DNA of 64,000 nucleotides from NCBI RefSeq assembly GCF_001659605.2, contig NC_035162.2, positions 11,551,248 to 11,615,247 of the forward strand, in the 5' to 3' direction. The notes beneath the pieces were generated by a model that did no database searches, was not told where the DNA came from, and worked only from the letters and a program-made list of their open reading frames with translations. Shown here piece by piece: positions 24,240 to 34,559 of the stretch (positions within the stretch are counted from its first letter, which is position 1; each line of letters opens with the position of its first letter). Source of the stretch: Manihot esculenta (taxonomy: Eukaryota; Streptophyta; Magnoliopsida; Malpighiales; Euphorbiaceae). Both the position numbers and the translations under genes were made by a program.

Positions 24240-25430
24240 GATGTTAATGAATTTGAAAGAAGAGAAGGTCATTTCCTTTTTCTTTTTCTTTTTTTTTTAA
24301 TTGTAATCTCAACAAAATAAAAAAAAATTTTAATATATTAAATAAAAAAAATTATAATTTGTGTGATTAGTTCAAGAGAATTTATAACCGAACTTTGGTA
24401 TAAAATATTTTTAAAAATTTCAATAGATTTTTTAATAGTTTAAAAATAAAAATATCTATGTTCATAAATTTAATCTGGTAATAAATATATTTAAATAAAT
24501 TTAAGAAATTTTAAATTTTATTTCTCTAATTTTTAATTTTGGATATAAAAAAATATATATATATAATTTATTTAAACTAATAAATTCTTTATTTAAATAT
24601 GCCTTCTAATGAGACAACTTGTTTATGAAAATGCTAATATAATTAGCATTTTTTAATATACAAAATTACTTTAATAAATATTATTTCACATTATATTGAT
24701 TAAATGATTATTTTACCATTATTTTAATAATAAACTGATAAAACTTTTAATTGTTTTTTAATTGAAATCTTTGTTTTTCATAATTTCTAAAATATGATGC
24801 AAGTAAAAAAAAACAAATTTAACTTTTTTCAAGCAAATTCATGTCTTTTTCGCCGCCCATAATCCATAGCTGGTGACAGGTAATGAAGTTCCACCACAAT
24901 CTATATTTGTATAAATATAATAAAATTAATTTTTAAAATAAATTTATATAAGAGTGATAAGTCAACCTCTATTTTATTATCCTTAATTATAAAAAATAAA
25001 TAAAAACATTCTAGTCTAAATCGAATTTACTGATAACAGAATTTATATAAAATTTTATATATTTATATTATAAATTCACTTAAATTTAATTTAAATAAAT
25101 TTCGAGTTAAATATGTAGATGAAATATTATTCTGATAAAATGGTTACGACTGAAGAGAATTTTATTAAATCCTGAATTAGGTACCTAAAAGTTTTATAAG
25201 TTATGTTTGATATTTGTTCAATTATATATATATGAAGCTCAAAATTGTTCAGAAAATTAATCTGGAGGGCTAGAAATTCTCGTAATTATTATTTATTAGT
25301 AAAAAATAATGATAATAAAACAATATATATCAATGAATTTTCATTATTATCCCCTTGTGCTCATGCAAGCTCCAAAATAAATATATACAGGTATACGTAT
25401 TAAAATGAATGTTGGTAAGTAATATGATGA
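24240..25430. other. Intergenic DNA between EXORDIUM-like genes 3 and 4
   Basis: Highly AT-rich with homopolymer runs and no supported gene or element. Confidence 0.4.
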
Positions 25431-25438
25431 ATTGTTTC

Positions 25439-26404
25439 TTAGACCAAAGTTGAACAGACTGAGGTTGAGGGGTCAAGTAAAGCTGGAAGCAAGTATTTCC
25501 TGCCATTTACGCCATTTGCATTGTAGCTAGCACCAGTTGTAGCGTCCACTAATAGCTCCCCAGCGTAACCAGGATAGGCTCCCTTGCCAAATACTCCAGG
25601 ACAAGCAGATGCAGCCTCCAATGGTGCCTCCTTTGGACCCTGGAAGTATCCATTTCCGAATGGATTTGTTGCAGTTCCTGCCAAGAGGCTAGCCAAATTG
25701 ATGACCATACCATCGAGACCCACATCGTTGTTGGGTGCAATCAGTGGTGGGCTCTGTGGTCCATAGATTGGCTGGTGGAATGGCCACGCACATTGACCTG
25801 GGCATTGGGTCTCAGAATTCCCAACCCAGATGTAAGCAAATTTAGAGGTCTTGCCATTATTAATTTTCCGAGCAGACAAGGCAGAGCCATGTGTACCACA
25901 CCTGCTTGAACAGAACCCTTCAACTGCAACATCAGATGAAGTCAAAACCACATTGATAGCATCTTTTTGGCCACCCTTTGACGCCAATTGAACAATTTGC
26001 TTACTCGTGAGGGATTTGCCTAATGAATAGTTCGTGTCGAGGATTTGGGTACCCAAGGAAAGGGCAAGGGAAGACGCTTTATAGGATTTGACAAGGTGGT
26101 AGTATTTGTCAATGGCTTCCCTCCAAGTGACAACAGAGGGATGAACTGTTTTGGTTTTTGAAGATGATAGAGAGGTGATAAAATCTGTAATGATTGCCCT
26201 CTGCGCAGGACTGAATTTGCCATACCAGATTAGATTGACGGAGATTTTGCCACTAAGAAGTGGACCATTGTGATACTGAAATAGCAGTTGTTGCTGGGGG
26301 GCATCGGATGACTCACCGAGACTCCTTGCTGAAGAGCTGAAATCAACCAACGAGACTATCAGAACAAGGAAGAGTAGAACATGGGAGGAAACAAAGGAGG
26401 CCAT
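25439..26404 (-). CDS. EXORDIUM-like protein 4 of the array (PHI-1 family)
   Basis: Intronless; 321 residues from the ATG at 26404, with an alternative ATG two codons upstream at 26410. Signal peptide about 1-25 ([20 protein letters not shown], ending SSSAR). Conserved blocks: [104 protein letters not shown] and CSTLV at the end. In the normally invariant VATWW stretch this copy reads VVTWREA, so one aromatic of the WW pair is Arg. Otherwise intact and close to genes 2 and 3. Predicted secreted apoplastic protein. Confidence 0.95.
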   Translation of the reverse strand: MASFVSSHVLLFLVLIVSLVDFSSSARSLGESSDAPQQQLLFQYHNGPLLSGKISVNLIWYGKFSPAQRAIITDFITSLSSSKTKTVHPSVVTWREAIDKYYHLVKSYKASSLALSLGTQILDTNYSLGKSLTSKQIVQLASKGGQKDAINVVLTSSDVAVEGFCSSRCGTHGSALSARKINNGKTSKFAYIWVGNSETQCPGQCAWPFHQPIYGPQSPPLIAPNNDVGLDGMVINLASLLAGTATNPFGNGYFQGPKEAPLEAASACPGVFGKGAYPGYAGELLVDATTGASYNANGVNGRKYLLPALLDPSTSVCSTLV

Positions 26405-26487
26405 TATCAAAGCAGAGGTGATGAGCTTAGGATTTGTTTAGAGGATATATTTGATTTGGAATGAAGAGAAACAGAAAAGGATATTGC

Positions 26488-26495
26488 ATTATATA
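26488..26495 (-). promoter_or_regulatory. TATA-like box of EXORDIUM-like gene 4
   Basis: TATATAAT on the minus strand, 84 bp upstream of the ATG at 26404. Confidence 0.5.
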
Positions 26496-26559
26496 GAGTA
26501 TAGCAAAGAGAAATACAGTAAAACGACAGGAAGAGAACGCGTTTGTGATTATGATGAGC

Positions 26560-28000
26560 TTGAAGATGCCAGCTAATAAGGATTTAGGACGGGGCATGGG
26601 AACGAGGAGGATAGAAACACAACAATGAATGCTATTTGATTAGGCAGACACGCTTAAGGATTCCATAAGCAACCTGCCGAGCCCTGCCGTGCCCTGGAGG
26701 ATTGGGGATTTTTTTATTATTATTATTGGTTTTGATGGTTTAGTTATAGTGACGTGAAAATGCCGTAGATTTAAGGGCAGCTGATTTTTGTTAAGGAGGT
26801 AGCATCCACCTTAAAGTTTGACAAAAACCGTGCAACTATAAATGCAATGGGTCTCACATATCCGCTGTGGACAGCTTGATTCTAATATTCCATGCATATC
26901 TCTATTCATGTCTCTTTCTAATATTCTTTGGACTTATTTTTGGTTTATCTATTAAACAATTGGCTTTGTTTTTTTCTTTTAATAAAACGAATTCATGTTT
27001 TCAACAGATAATAAATTTTTCCTTTGTAGATTAATTTATGTATCTCATTCAATTATGGATTTAAATGACTAACAGGGGCCACCAATCCTCATACAACTTT
27101 ATATTTTAATTAAAAATAAGTTAAATGTTGAATATGGGCATGCTTTTCATAAATAATGAGACTTTTTTCCCTAATAAAAATGATGATCCATATTTTAAAA
27201 ACTTATTATTTTATCAATCAAAGTAAATTGAAAGCAGTGATTTGCATAAAGACAATCAACGGTTTATATTTTTTTTATTTTCTTTTTGGCAATAAAAATG
27301 AAATTTAAAAATAATAAAATTATGAGTAAAATATACAAATAAATATTTTAAGCCCATTATCGACCCTTTAGATTTAAATACAAGACACTTCATGTCCATC
27401 ATTAACCTTCTAATATAAATTAGTCTTATTACTGTGACATAGATGAAAATTATAAATTTTGGTCCCATTTTGCTTGGTTGTTATTTCTAGATATATTTAA
27501 TAATAATAATAATAATAATTAAAAAAAAAAAAACTCGTTGCTTTGAGTGGCTTAGAAAATTGTACTCCTTAAACAAAATCAATTATGCCCACATATTTCC
27601 CATGTAAAGCTTTCTTGCTTCTTCTTTCCTTCTTCTACAGAAAGAGACGAGCTTAGTCATAAAAGAGCAGTAGCTAGAAACGAGACAACTAACGTCCCTT
27701 CATTAGTGTTTGGGAGGCAAGAAAATTAGCTGGCATGCAAAAATAGTAAATTTGGACTAAACAATTATTTAACTCCTAATATGCAAGCAAAGCTGCAAAT
27801 GCTGAAGAAAGCCATTTTCATTAAAAAGCAAAGCAAGATACATTGCTTTTCTGTTATTAATCAACAACAACAAAAAAAAGATAAAAATAAAAATAAATCA
27901 ATTGCAACATCCCTCTCTCTAATCTCTATATGTGCAGCATATACATTAGTTCCACTAATAACTCCAAATCTAATCTTAGGGGAAATCCTAAATCAAATGC
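26560..28000. other. Intergenic DNA between EXORDIUM-like genes 4 and 5
   Basis: AT-rich with a (TAA)7 microsatellite at 27498-27519 followed by an A run. No gene recognised. Confidence 0.4.
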
Positions 28001-28011
28001 CTCCAACATTT

Positions 28012-28965
28012 TCAGACCAGGGTTGAACAAGAAGATGTAGAAGGATCATACAGAGCAGGAAGCAGGAACTTCCTGCCATTTTCTCCATTTGCATTGTAGC
28101 TAGCACCAGTACTGGAATCTACCAGTAAGTTGCCGGCATAACCCGGATAAGCCCCTTTCCCATAAACCCCAGGGCAAGCTGATGCTGCCTCCAATGGCGC
28201 CTCTTTTGGACCCTGGAAGTATCCATTTCCAAATGGGTTCGTGGTAGTCCCAGCCAAAAGGCTAGCCAAGTTGATTATCATACCATCAATACCCACATCG
28301 TTGTTGGGTGCAACCAATGATGGGCTCTGTGGTCCATAGATTGGCTGGTGAAATGGCCAGGCGCAGAAACCAGGGCACTGAGTCTCTGAGTTACCAACCC
28401 AAATGTAGGCAAATTTATAGTTCTTGCCCTTAACATGACCAGATTTGGATCCAGAAGCAGAACCATGAGTCCCACATCTGTTGAGGCAAAACCCTTCAAC
28501 AACTACATCAGAGGACGTGAGTACAACGTTAATAGCATTCATCTGATCTCCCTTTGAGGCCAACTGAACAATCTGTTCATTAGTGAGTGATTTTCCTAGA
28601 GAATATGTTTCATCTAGTATTTGGTTCCCCAAAGCAGTGGAAAGGGTGGACTTTTTGGAGGTGAGGTGGTAGTATTTGCCGATGGTTTTCCACCAGGTAG
28701 CAACAGAGGGCTGGACAATTTGGGGTGATGGAGCTGACAATGAAGTGATAAAATCTGAGATGATGGCTTTCTGGGATGTCTTGAATTTGCCATACCAGAT
28801 GAGGTTGATTGAGATTTTACCAGAAAGAAGAGGACCATTGTGGTAACTCAAGAGCTGAGGCTGATCTTGCACTAGCTCATTAAGCTTTCTAGCACCAAAA
28901 GAGACTTGAAAGACAGAGACTAGGAGGAACAGTTTCAGAACACAATTAGGAGCAAGAGAAACCAT
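28012..28965 (-). CDS. EXO: EXORDIUM protein (gene 5 of the array; closest in look to EXO itself)
   Basis: Intronless, 317 residues. Signal peptide about 1-24 ([20 protein letters not shown], ending SFGAR), then [20 protein letters not shown], which is nearly the mature N-terminus I recall for Arabidopsis EXO (At4g08950). EXO is a brassinosteroid-responsive extracellular protein needed for normal cell expansion in shoots and roots. Other blocks: [79 protein letters not shown]. Oddity: the [10 protein letters not shown] motif reads [10 protein letters not shown]. The leader carries a GAA run. Orthology is by eye; a tree of all six genes would settle it. Confidence 0.93.
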   Translation of the reverse strand: MVSLAPNCVLKLFLLVSVFQVSFGARKLNELVQDQPQLLSYHNGPLLSGKISINLIWYGKFKTSQKAIISDFITSLSAPSPQIVQPSVATWWKTIGKYYHLTSKKSTLSTALGNQILDETYSLGKSLTNEQIVQLASKGDQMNAINVVLTSSDVVVEGFCLNRCGTHGSASGSKSGHVKGKNYKFAYIWVGNSETQCPGFCAWPFHQPIYGPQSPSLVAPNNDVGIDGMIINLASLLAGTTTNPFGNGYFQGPKEAPLEAASACPGVYGKGAYPGYAGNLLVDSSTGASYNANGENGRKFLLPALYDPSTSSCSTLV

Positions 28966-29002
28966 TTTTTAAAAATTAAATACCCAAAATGTGGATAAAA
29001 TA

Positions 29003-29024
29003 GAAGAAGAAGAAGAAGAAGAAG
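29003..29024. repeat. (GAA)7 microsatellite in the EXO leader
   Basis: Lies between the TATA box and the start codon; the mRNA strand carries CTT units, a common 5'-UTR composition in plants. Confidence 0.9.
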
Positions 29025-29077
29025 CAGCTGAGATAGCTTGTGTTTATGTATGTGATATAGAGGGGGTAGAATCAGGC

Positions 29078-29085
29078 TATTTATA
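29078..29085 (-). promoter_or_regulatory. TATA box of the EXO gene
   Basis: TATAAATA on the minus strand, 113-120 bp upstream of the ATG at 28965. Confidence 0.65.
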
Positions 29086-30414
29086 CAGGTCCAGGTCCAA
29101 TAAGAGGATTTTTTTTTTCTTTTATTTCTTTTTATTTTTTTTAATATAAAGGAGGAAATGAGATCAAGTTTAAAAAAGAGCAAAGGGAACTTGGCAGGAA
29201 AGAAAGGGGGATGGTCTGGCATTGAGTTACTACCAGTGGACCCAATTTTTTAATCGGATTTGAATTTAAATTTTATATTACGTGATAATTAATTAAAAAT
29301 AAATGCATTACTCATTAAATCTACACCACTACAAAAGTTTTTCTTTACATGAAAATTAAAAAAATTAAAATTTTAATTGTTAATAATACTGGATATGACC
29401 TTAGTATGGGGAGTTAGTAAACCAAATATACCCAATAACTTTGGATGAGTTCCAGACGTGAATATTTCCCAAACATTAATGATCACAGTTAGCAGATTCT
29501 CACATTGACGAAAAAGCCCTCTCCATCAAGCGAAACAGTTAAGCATTGCTGAGTTGAGCAAAAAGGTTAAAAAAGAAAAAGAAAGCAAAAGAAAAAGAGG
29601 GAAGTGGATAGACGTTAAATAGACAGGCTGGCAGCTATTCACAAGTGGAGTATTATTTATTTAATATATGGGGAAGTGCAGACTGGACTGGTCCAGCTGG
29701 CATTTGGTCAGGTATTCAGCAAGGGCAGCTACTCCCGTAGCTTGTATTATCAGAGCAAGTGTAATTATTTGGTAAAACAATAAATAGGAGCTGTGAGACT
29801 TGAGAATTACGAGAATCGAGTAATTTCCATATGCGCAAAAATAATATAGTATTAAAATTATGGTATTTTTATAATTAAATTTAAAATAGTTGAATTTTTT
29901 GACATTTCTTGGTATAGATAAAATATTTACAAAAGAAATATCTAACAAAAATATTTAATGTAAATATGGTTGAGATTTATTTTATAATATTATTTATTTT
30001 TACGCTAATTATCCTTGCATGATAAACGTGATAACTATGTAATGTATGTGTGTGACATGACTTTTTCTCACTGCATGATAGAAGTGAGCTTCATAAGTCA
30101 GACACCAGCGCCATAAAAAGGAGAATATTTTTTTAAAAATTTATAAATCAAAATTTTACATTTTATAAAAATTTTAACTCAACTAAATCTTATATTTTTT
30201 AAAAAATTATCAATTCCCAGATCATACCAAATTTTAAAACTATGTATAAAACCCATTTGAATATTTGACGAAATTAAAAGGGCAAATCATATTAAAATGT
30301 AAGTATATAAAATACTAAAAATGATATAAAAACCTAAGTCAAATGAATAATTTGCCTATTTCATCTTTTTTCTTTTAAAAAAAATATTTTACTCCTTAAT
30401 TTTTTATTCGTTAT

Positions 30415-30544
30415 ATTTACTCATTCAGTTTTTAAATTATAAATAATTTAATTTATATTATATAAAAGCAAGTGTACATATTTACTCATTCAGTTTTTAG
30501 ATTATAAATAATTTAATTTATATTATATAAAAGCAAGTGTACAT
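30415..30544. repeat. 65-bp tandem duplication, nearly identical copies
   Basis: ATTTACTCATTCAGTTTTTA at 30415 recurs at 30480. Across the 65-bp unit I find a single difference (AAATTAT versus AGATTAT), so the duplication is recent. Confidence 0.9.
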
Positions 30545-31938
30545 CACACCTTCGATTTTCATTGTAGTCTTAGGAAAATATTAAAAAATAAATTACACCT
30601 TTACTCTTTATTTGGAAAGAATTTTGTTTTTTTAAATAAGAATTGGAGATATTGAGTAAAACAGATTTTTACTTTTTATTTACATACACTTATCACCAAA
30701 TTAAACCTATGAATTTTTTAAAGTAATGGAATGTTTGTAAAATTTAAAAATTTTGAATTTATATTTAAGAGAAAGTTAATTTTTTTTAAAGTACAGTTTT
30801 TTGACGATTTTTAATTTTAACCTACCTAATTGATGAATCTTAAAAGCTTTCAAATATTATTTAGAAAAAAATTTTCTTTCATGTTAAGCAATAAGAATTT
30901 ATTGAGATCTAAAAACCATAAAAAAATTTAAAATCATTTGAAATTATATCTCAAAAATTATATTTTAAAAATATTTCTCTCTATTTAATATTTTTGTCCA
31001 TCTTTTTTATTTTATTTTTCTCAAAATTATTATCCACTTTCATGTTTTTAGACAGTAATAGCATATAAATTAATTATTATAATCCTATTTATATTTATTT
31101 TATTTTCAACAAATTTCTCTAAATATCTTTATAAAATTTAATATATTTAAAATGATTATAATTAAAAAATGGAGTGTCAAACTGTGAATATAATTAGTGT
31201 TTGCAACTCTATGCTTTATTTTCATTTACATAAACAAATCAAATCACTAAACCTAAAATGAAATATGTAGAGAGAGATAGCTGTCCTCATCCTATCTAAA
31301 ACCTAAATTCACGAGCTTATACTTTTTTATTTTTAATGTTATCATGAGCGTTTAGTCCACTATTGTGCGGATAGAGCTTTATTGGCCCCATAACTTTTTT
31401 TAATAAAATTTTTACAACCGTGATCTACTTTCAGCTAATATCCAAAAGTTATTCTATCCCTTAAAAGGGCAACAATAATAAAATAATACTTTAATAAAAA
31501 GAATCATAATTATATAACTTAGCCTTAGCCAAGCAATGAATGTTGAAGAGTTTTGGCAATGCCTCCACTAACAGTGGGCTGAGTTTCCGGCGGATGAAGA
31601 GTCGTGTCTGATGTTCAACTGTAGAAGCATCCTACAGGGTTAGATGGTTTTGTAGGTGCACGAGTGGTTTGTAGCTTCATTAGCTATACCTATTTCCTAA
31701 ATCTATACTCAATTCTGTGTATCTTTAATAGATTTGCTTATGCGCTGCAGCTTTGACTTCATTTCCTCGAATACTTTCGGGGATTCCTCTTGTCTGCTAA
31801 CTTACATATACCATTTTGATTTCAGACTAGGGTGATTCACAATTTTTATTTTGCTATGTAAAAAAATGAAATTATTTTTTAAAAAATTAAGTTTTCTTTT
31901 CATTCACCGTGATTTATATTTTAAGTTTCTGCTAAATT

Positions 31939-32226
31939 ATAAAACCTTGGATGCTACATGGCATTGTTGAGGAATAAAGCTACATCAAACGTGACATGTT
32001 TTTGGGTTCCATTGACTAAAAGTTGTAGAGAGCAATGCCCAACATGACAGCATTTAATTTGAATACCCATATTCCAAATTCACACTGCACAGATTGATTG
32101 CCTTTGTCTACTAGTCTGCCATATTAATAGCACACTTACGAATACTATCAGAAATTTTATAAAGAAATGAGACAGCCTTGTAGTCAAAGCTTTTTGAGGT
32201 AATCATAAAACCTTGGATGCTACATG
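31939..32226. repeat. Pair of identical 22-bp direct repeats
   Basis: The same 22-bp word (beginning ATAAAACCTTGGATG and ending CTACATG) is at 31939-31960 and 32205-32226, 266 bp apart. The flanks do not match. Confidence 0.8.
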
Positions 32227-33439
32227 AGCATCCAGCCTTAGTATTAAGGCTTGTCCCCATTTTCATATATGGCATGGAGATGGAGTCATTGATGCTTTGG
32301 CAATACACCCTTATTTTTATCATTAATAATGGTCATGGCCAGCATATAGTTGCAGCAGATAAACGGCGTGGACTTGAAATTGCCATTCAATTACCAACTT
32401 CTCATCATCAATACCAATAACAAATAATATGTAAATGAGTTCACGAGTTCATAAACCAATAAAATATTTATAAAGTCAAACTCATCTAATTCCAGTCATT
32501 ATTAACAGAGTATGCAAATGTAGACTGGGGTGAGGGATTTGCTAATACCAAACAAAACATAACATAACGTCCATACTGAACTGGAGCGTACAGTTCACCC
32601 GTGATTAAGCAACCATAAAGCAGGTGAGCTACTCAAATTACCAGGCATTGCATGTGACCCCACACAAGTATGGTACATATTCTTTTTTCTGGGAAACCTA
32701 GATAGGGACCAAAAACAAAAGTTTTAGAATCCCATCATGTTCAAGTTCACTGCATTTTTGTATTGGATTCAAAGTGCATTGCACTTCTGCTTTCGATATA
32801 TTAATTAATTAACTAATTAATTAATGATTATGTATGAACCAGGCTCCATAGATTATTTAATATCACACGCTTTACTTTGTAAATCCCATAATATTTCTCT
32901 TATAATACTGTTATTTTAAATTTTTTTTCCTATAAAATCAGTGCCAAATTTTAATATCTTGAAGGCAGCAAAGATTTGGCTGAGAAGTAAGAGTCTCTGC
33001 AATTAACAACAGTATAGAAGTTTGAGAGTTGAGCCCTTGTTCTAATGAAGACACTTAATTTATCCAGTGACCTTATAATATTTATATATATATATATGGC
33101 AATAGAATGGCATCGTCCGTACAAGAAAATACTCTTTTTTTTTTATTATTGACATGGAAATGCGAAAACAGCCCAGAAATGGGCAGCCTGTAGACATGGT
33201 CCGTTAATGTTCAATTTTGTGCGCTCCTGATGTGACCATCAGCCAAAAGTTGCCCAATCTCCATACAAATGAAAACGATTTCAAGGAAAGGAAACGAATA
33301 TTGCCATAATATGGCTTCCTCTTATCTTATCTTTCTACGTTCTCGTGATCTATGTTGTTTAAAAAACAGTGTGAAGAAGTTGCTCATGAAAGCAACCCAC
33401 CAACCTCCACTTGCTCCCTATTCATGCACCATACTCTTG

Positions 33440-33447
33440 TATAAATA
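33440..33447 (+). promoter_or_regulatory. TATA box of EXORDIUM-like gene 6
   Basis: TATAAATA 82-89 bp upstream of the ATG at 33529. Confidence 0.65.
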
Positions 33448-33528
33448 CCATCTCTTTCAACTCCCAAAATCAGACCTTCTGATCTTTCTCTCAAAAATTT
33501 CAAATTTCTTTAATCTTCGATTTTCCAA

Positions 33529-34473
33529 ATGGGTATCCCTCGATTTCAGAGAACAGTAGTCCCTCTTTTCTTTCTAAGTTTTCTCTTATTAACCTTAGCT
33601 AATTCGTGTCTAGCTGCAAGAACACTAACTTCATTGTACCAACCGCCACCCTTGTCTCTGACATACCATAACGGTGCTTTGCTTGAAGGAAACCTTCATG
33701 TCTCCATTCTCTGGTATGGCCAATTTTCACCATCTCAAAAATCTATAATTGCAGATTTTCTTCTCTCTCTAAATCCATCGGCTCCTTCAACTTCTTCTAC
33801 ACAACCTTCAGTCTCTTACTGGTGGAAATTAATCCAAACCTACCTCAAAAAAGCTGGCAAAAGAGAGACTCATATACTTCTGTCAACCCAAATTTATGAT
33901 ACAAACTGCTCCTTAGGCAAAATCTTGGAGAAATCTCAGATAACCGAGTTGGCCACCAAGGTTAACTCGAAACCCGGTGGTTTAACCCTCGTCTTAACAG
34001 CTGAAGACGTTGCCGTCGAAGGATTTTGCATGAGTAACTGCGGGTTTCATGGCTCAAACACTAAACACGAGTCGCCTTTTATATGGGTCGGGAACTCGGT
34101 GACTCAATGCCCTGGTCAATGTGCATGGCCGTTTCACCAACCTATATATGGACCACAAACGACACCACTAGGTGCACCGAACGGCGACGTAGGTGTAGAT
34201 GGCATGATCATAAATATAGCCGGTAGTTTAGCAGGTACTATAACGAACCCATTCGGGAACGGTTATTACATAGACTCCGGTGGCGTCCCAATGGAAGCGG
34301 CTTCGGCTTGCACAGGGATGTACGGGAAAGGAGCATACCCAGGTTATGCTGGGGAGCTTTTAGTGGATTCTAGCAGCGGTGCTAGCTATAATGCTGTGGG
34401 CGTCCATGGAAGGAAGTATCTGTTACCCGCTTTGTTTAATCCTTTGACTTCCGAATGTTCTCCTATTGTGTGA
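33529..34473 (+). CDS. EXORDIUM-like protein 6, divergent and on the opposite strand (PHI-1 family)
   Basis: Intronless, 314 residues. Signal peptide about 1-29 (hydrophobic PLFFLSFLLLTLANSCLAA). Family blocks are present but diverged: YHNGALLEGNLHVSILWYGQ, SQKSIIADFLLSLN, VEGFCMSNCGFHGS (others have SRCGTHG), [51 protein letters not shown] and a SECSPIV end. An extra cysteine appears in DTNCSLGK, where the other genes have YSLGK. The ALLEGNLHVS stretch recalls the separate EXL3/EXL5-like branch of the family; I cannot choose between them. Its orientation and divergence suggest an old paralogue beside the array rather than a recent tandem copy. Predicted secreted. Confidence 0.93.
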   Translation: MGIPRFQRTVVPLFFLSFLLLTLANSCLAARTLTSLYQPPPLSLTYHNGALLEGNLHVSILWYGQFSPSQKSIIADFLLSLNPSAPSTSSTQPSVSYWWKLIQTYLKKAGKRETHILLSTQIYDTNCSLGKILEKSQITELATKVNSKPGGLTLVLTAEDVAVEGFCMSNCGFHGSNTKHESPFIWVGNSVTQCPGQCAWPFHQPIYGPQTTPLGAPNGDVGVDGMIINIAGSLAGTITNPFGNGYYIDSGGVPMEAASACTGMYGKGAYPGYAGELLVDSSSGASYNAVGVHGRKYLLPALFNPLTSECSPIV

Positions 34474-34559
34474 GCTAGGTGCTTCGGATATCGTGGCACT
34501 TTGCGATTGGTGATGGTCTGCTCTACAGCTGTGCTATTGTACATGTGTATGTATCTGAA

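Larger units (their letters stand above)
29100..33430. other. Intergenic DNA between EXO and the plus-strand EXORDIUM-like gene
   Basis: Mostly AT-rich. It holds a 65-bp tandem duplication at 30415-30544, a pair of identical 22-bp words at 31939 and 32205, and a (TA)n run at 33083-33098. Short ORFs around 32.1-32.4 kb have no recognisable domain. This region separates two transcription directions (EXO leftward, gene 6 rightward), so it holds both promoters. Confidence 0.45.

Noticed and set aside
33269..33559. 96-codon ORF overlapping the start of EXORDIUM-like gene 6
   Set aside because: Covers its promoter and leader in another frame, with no recognisable product.
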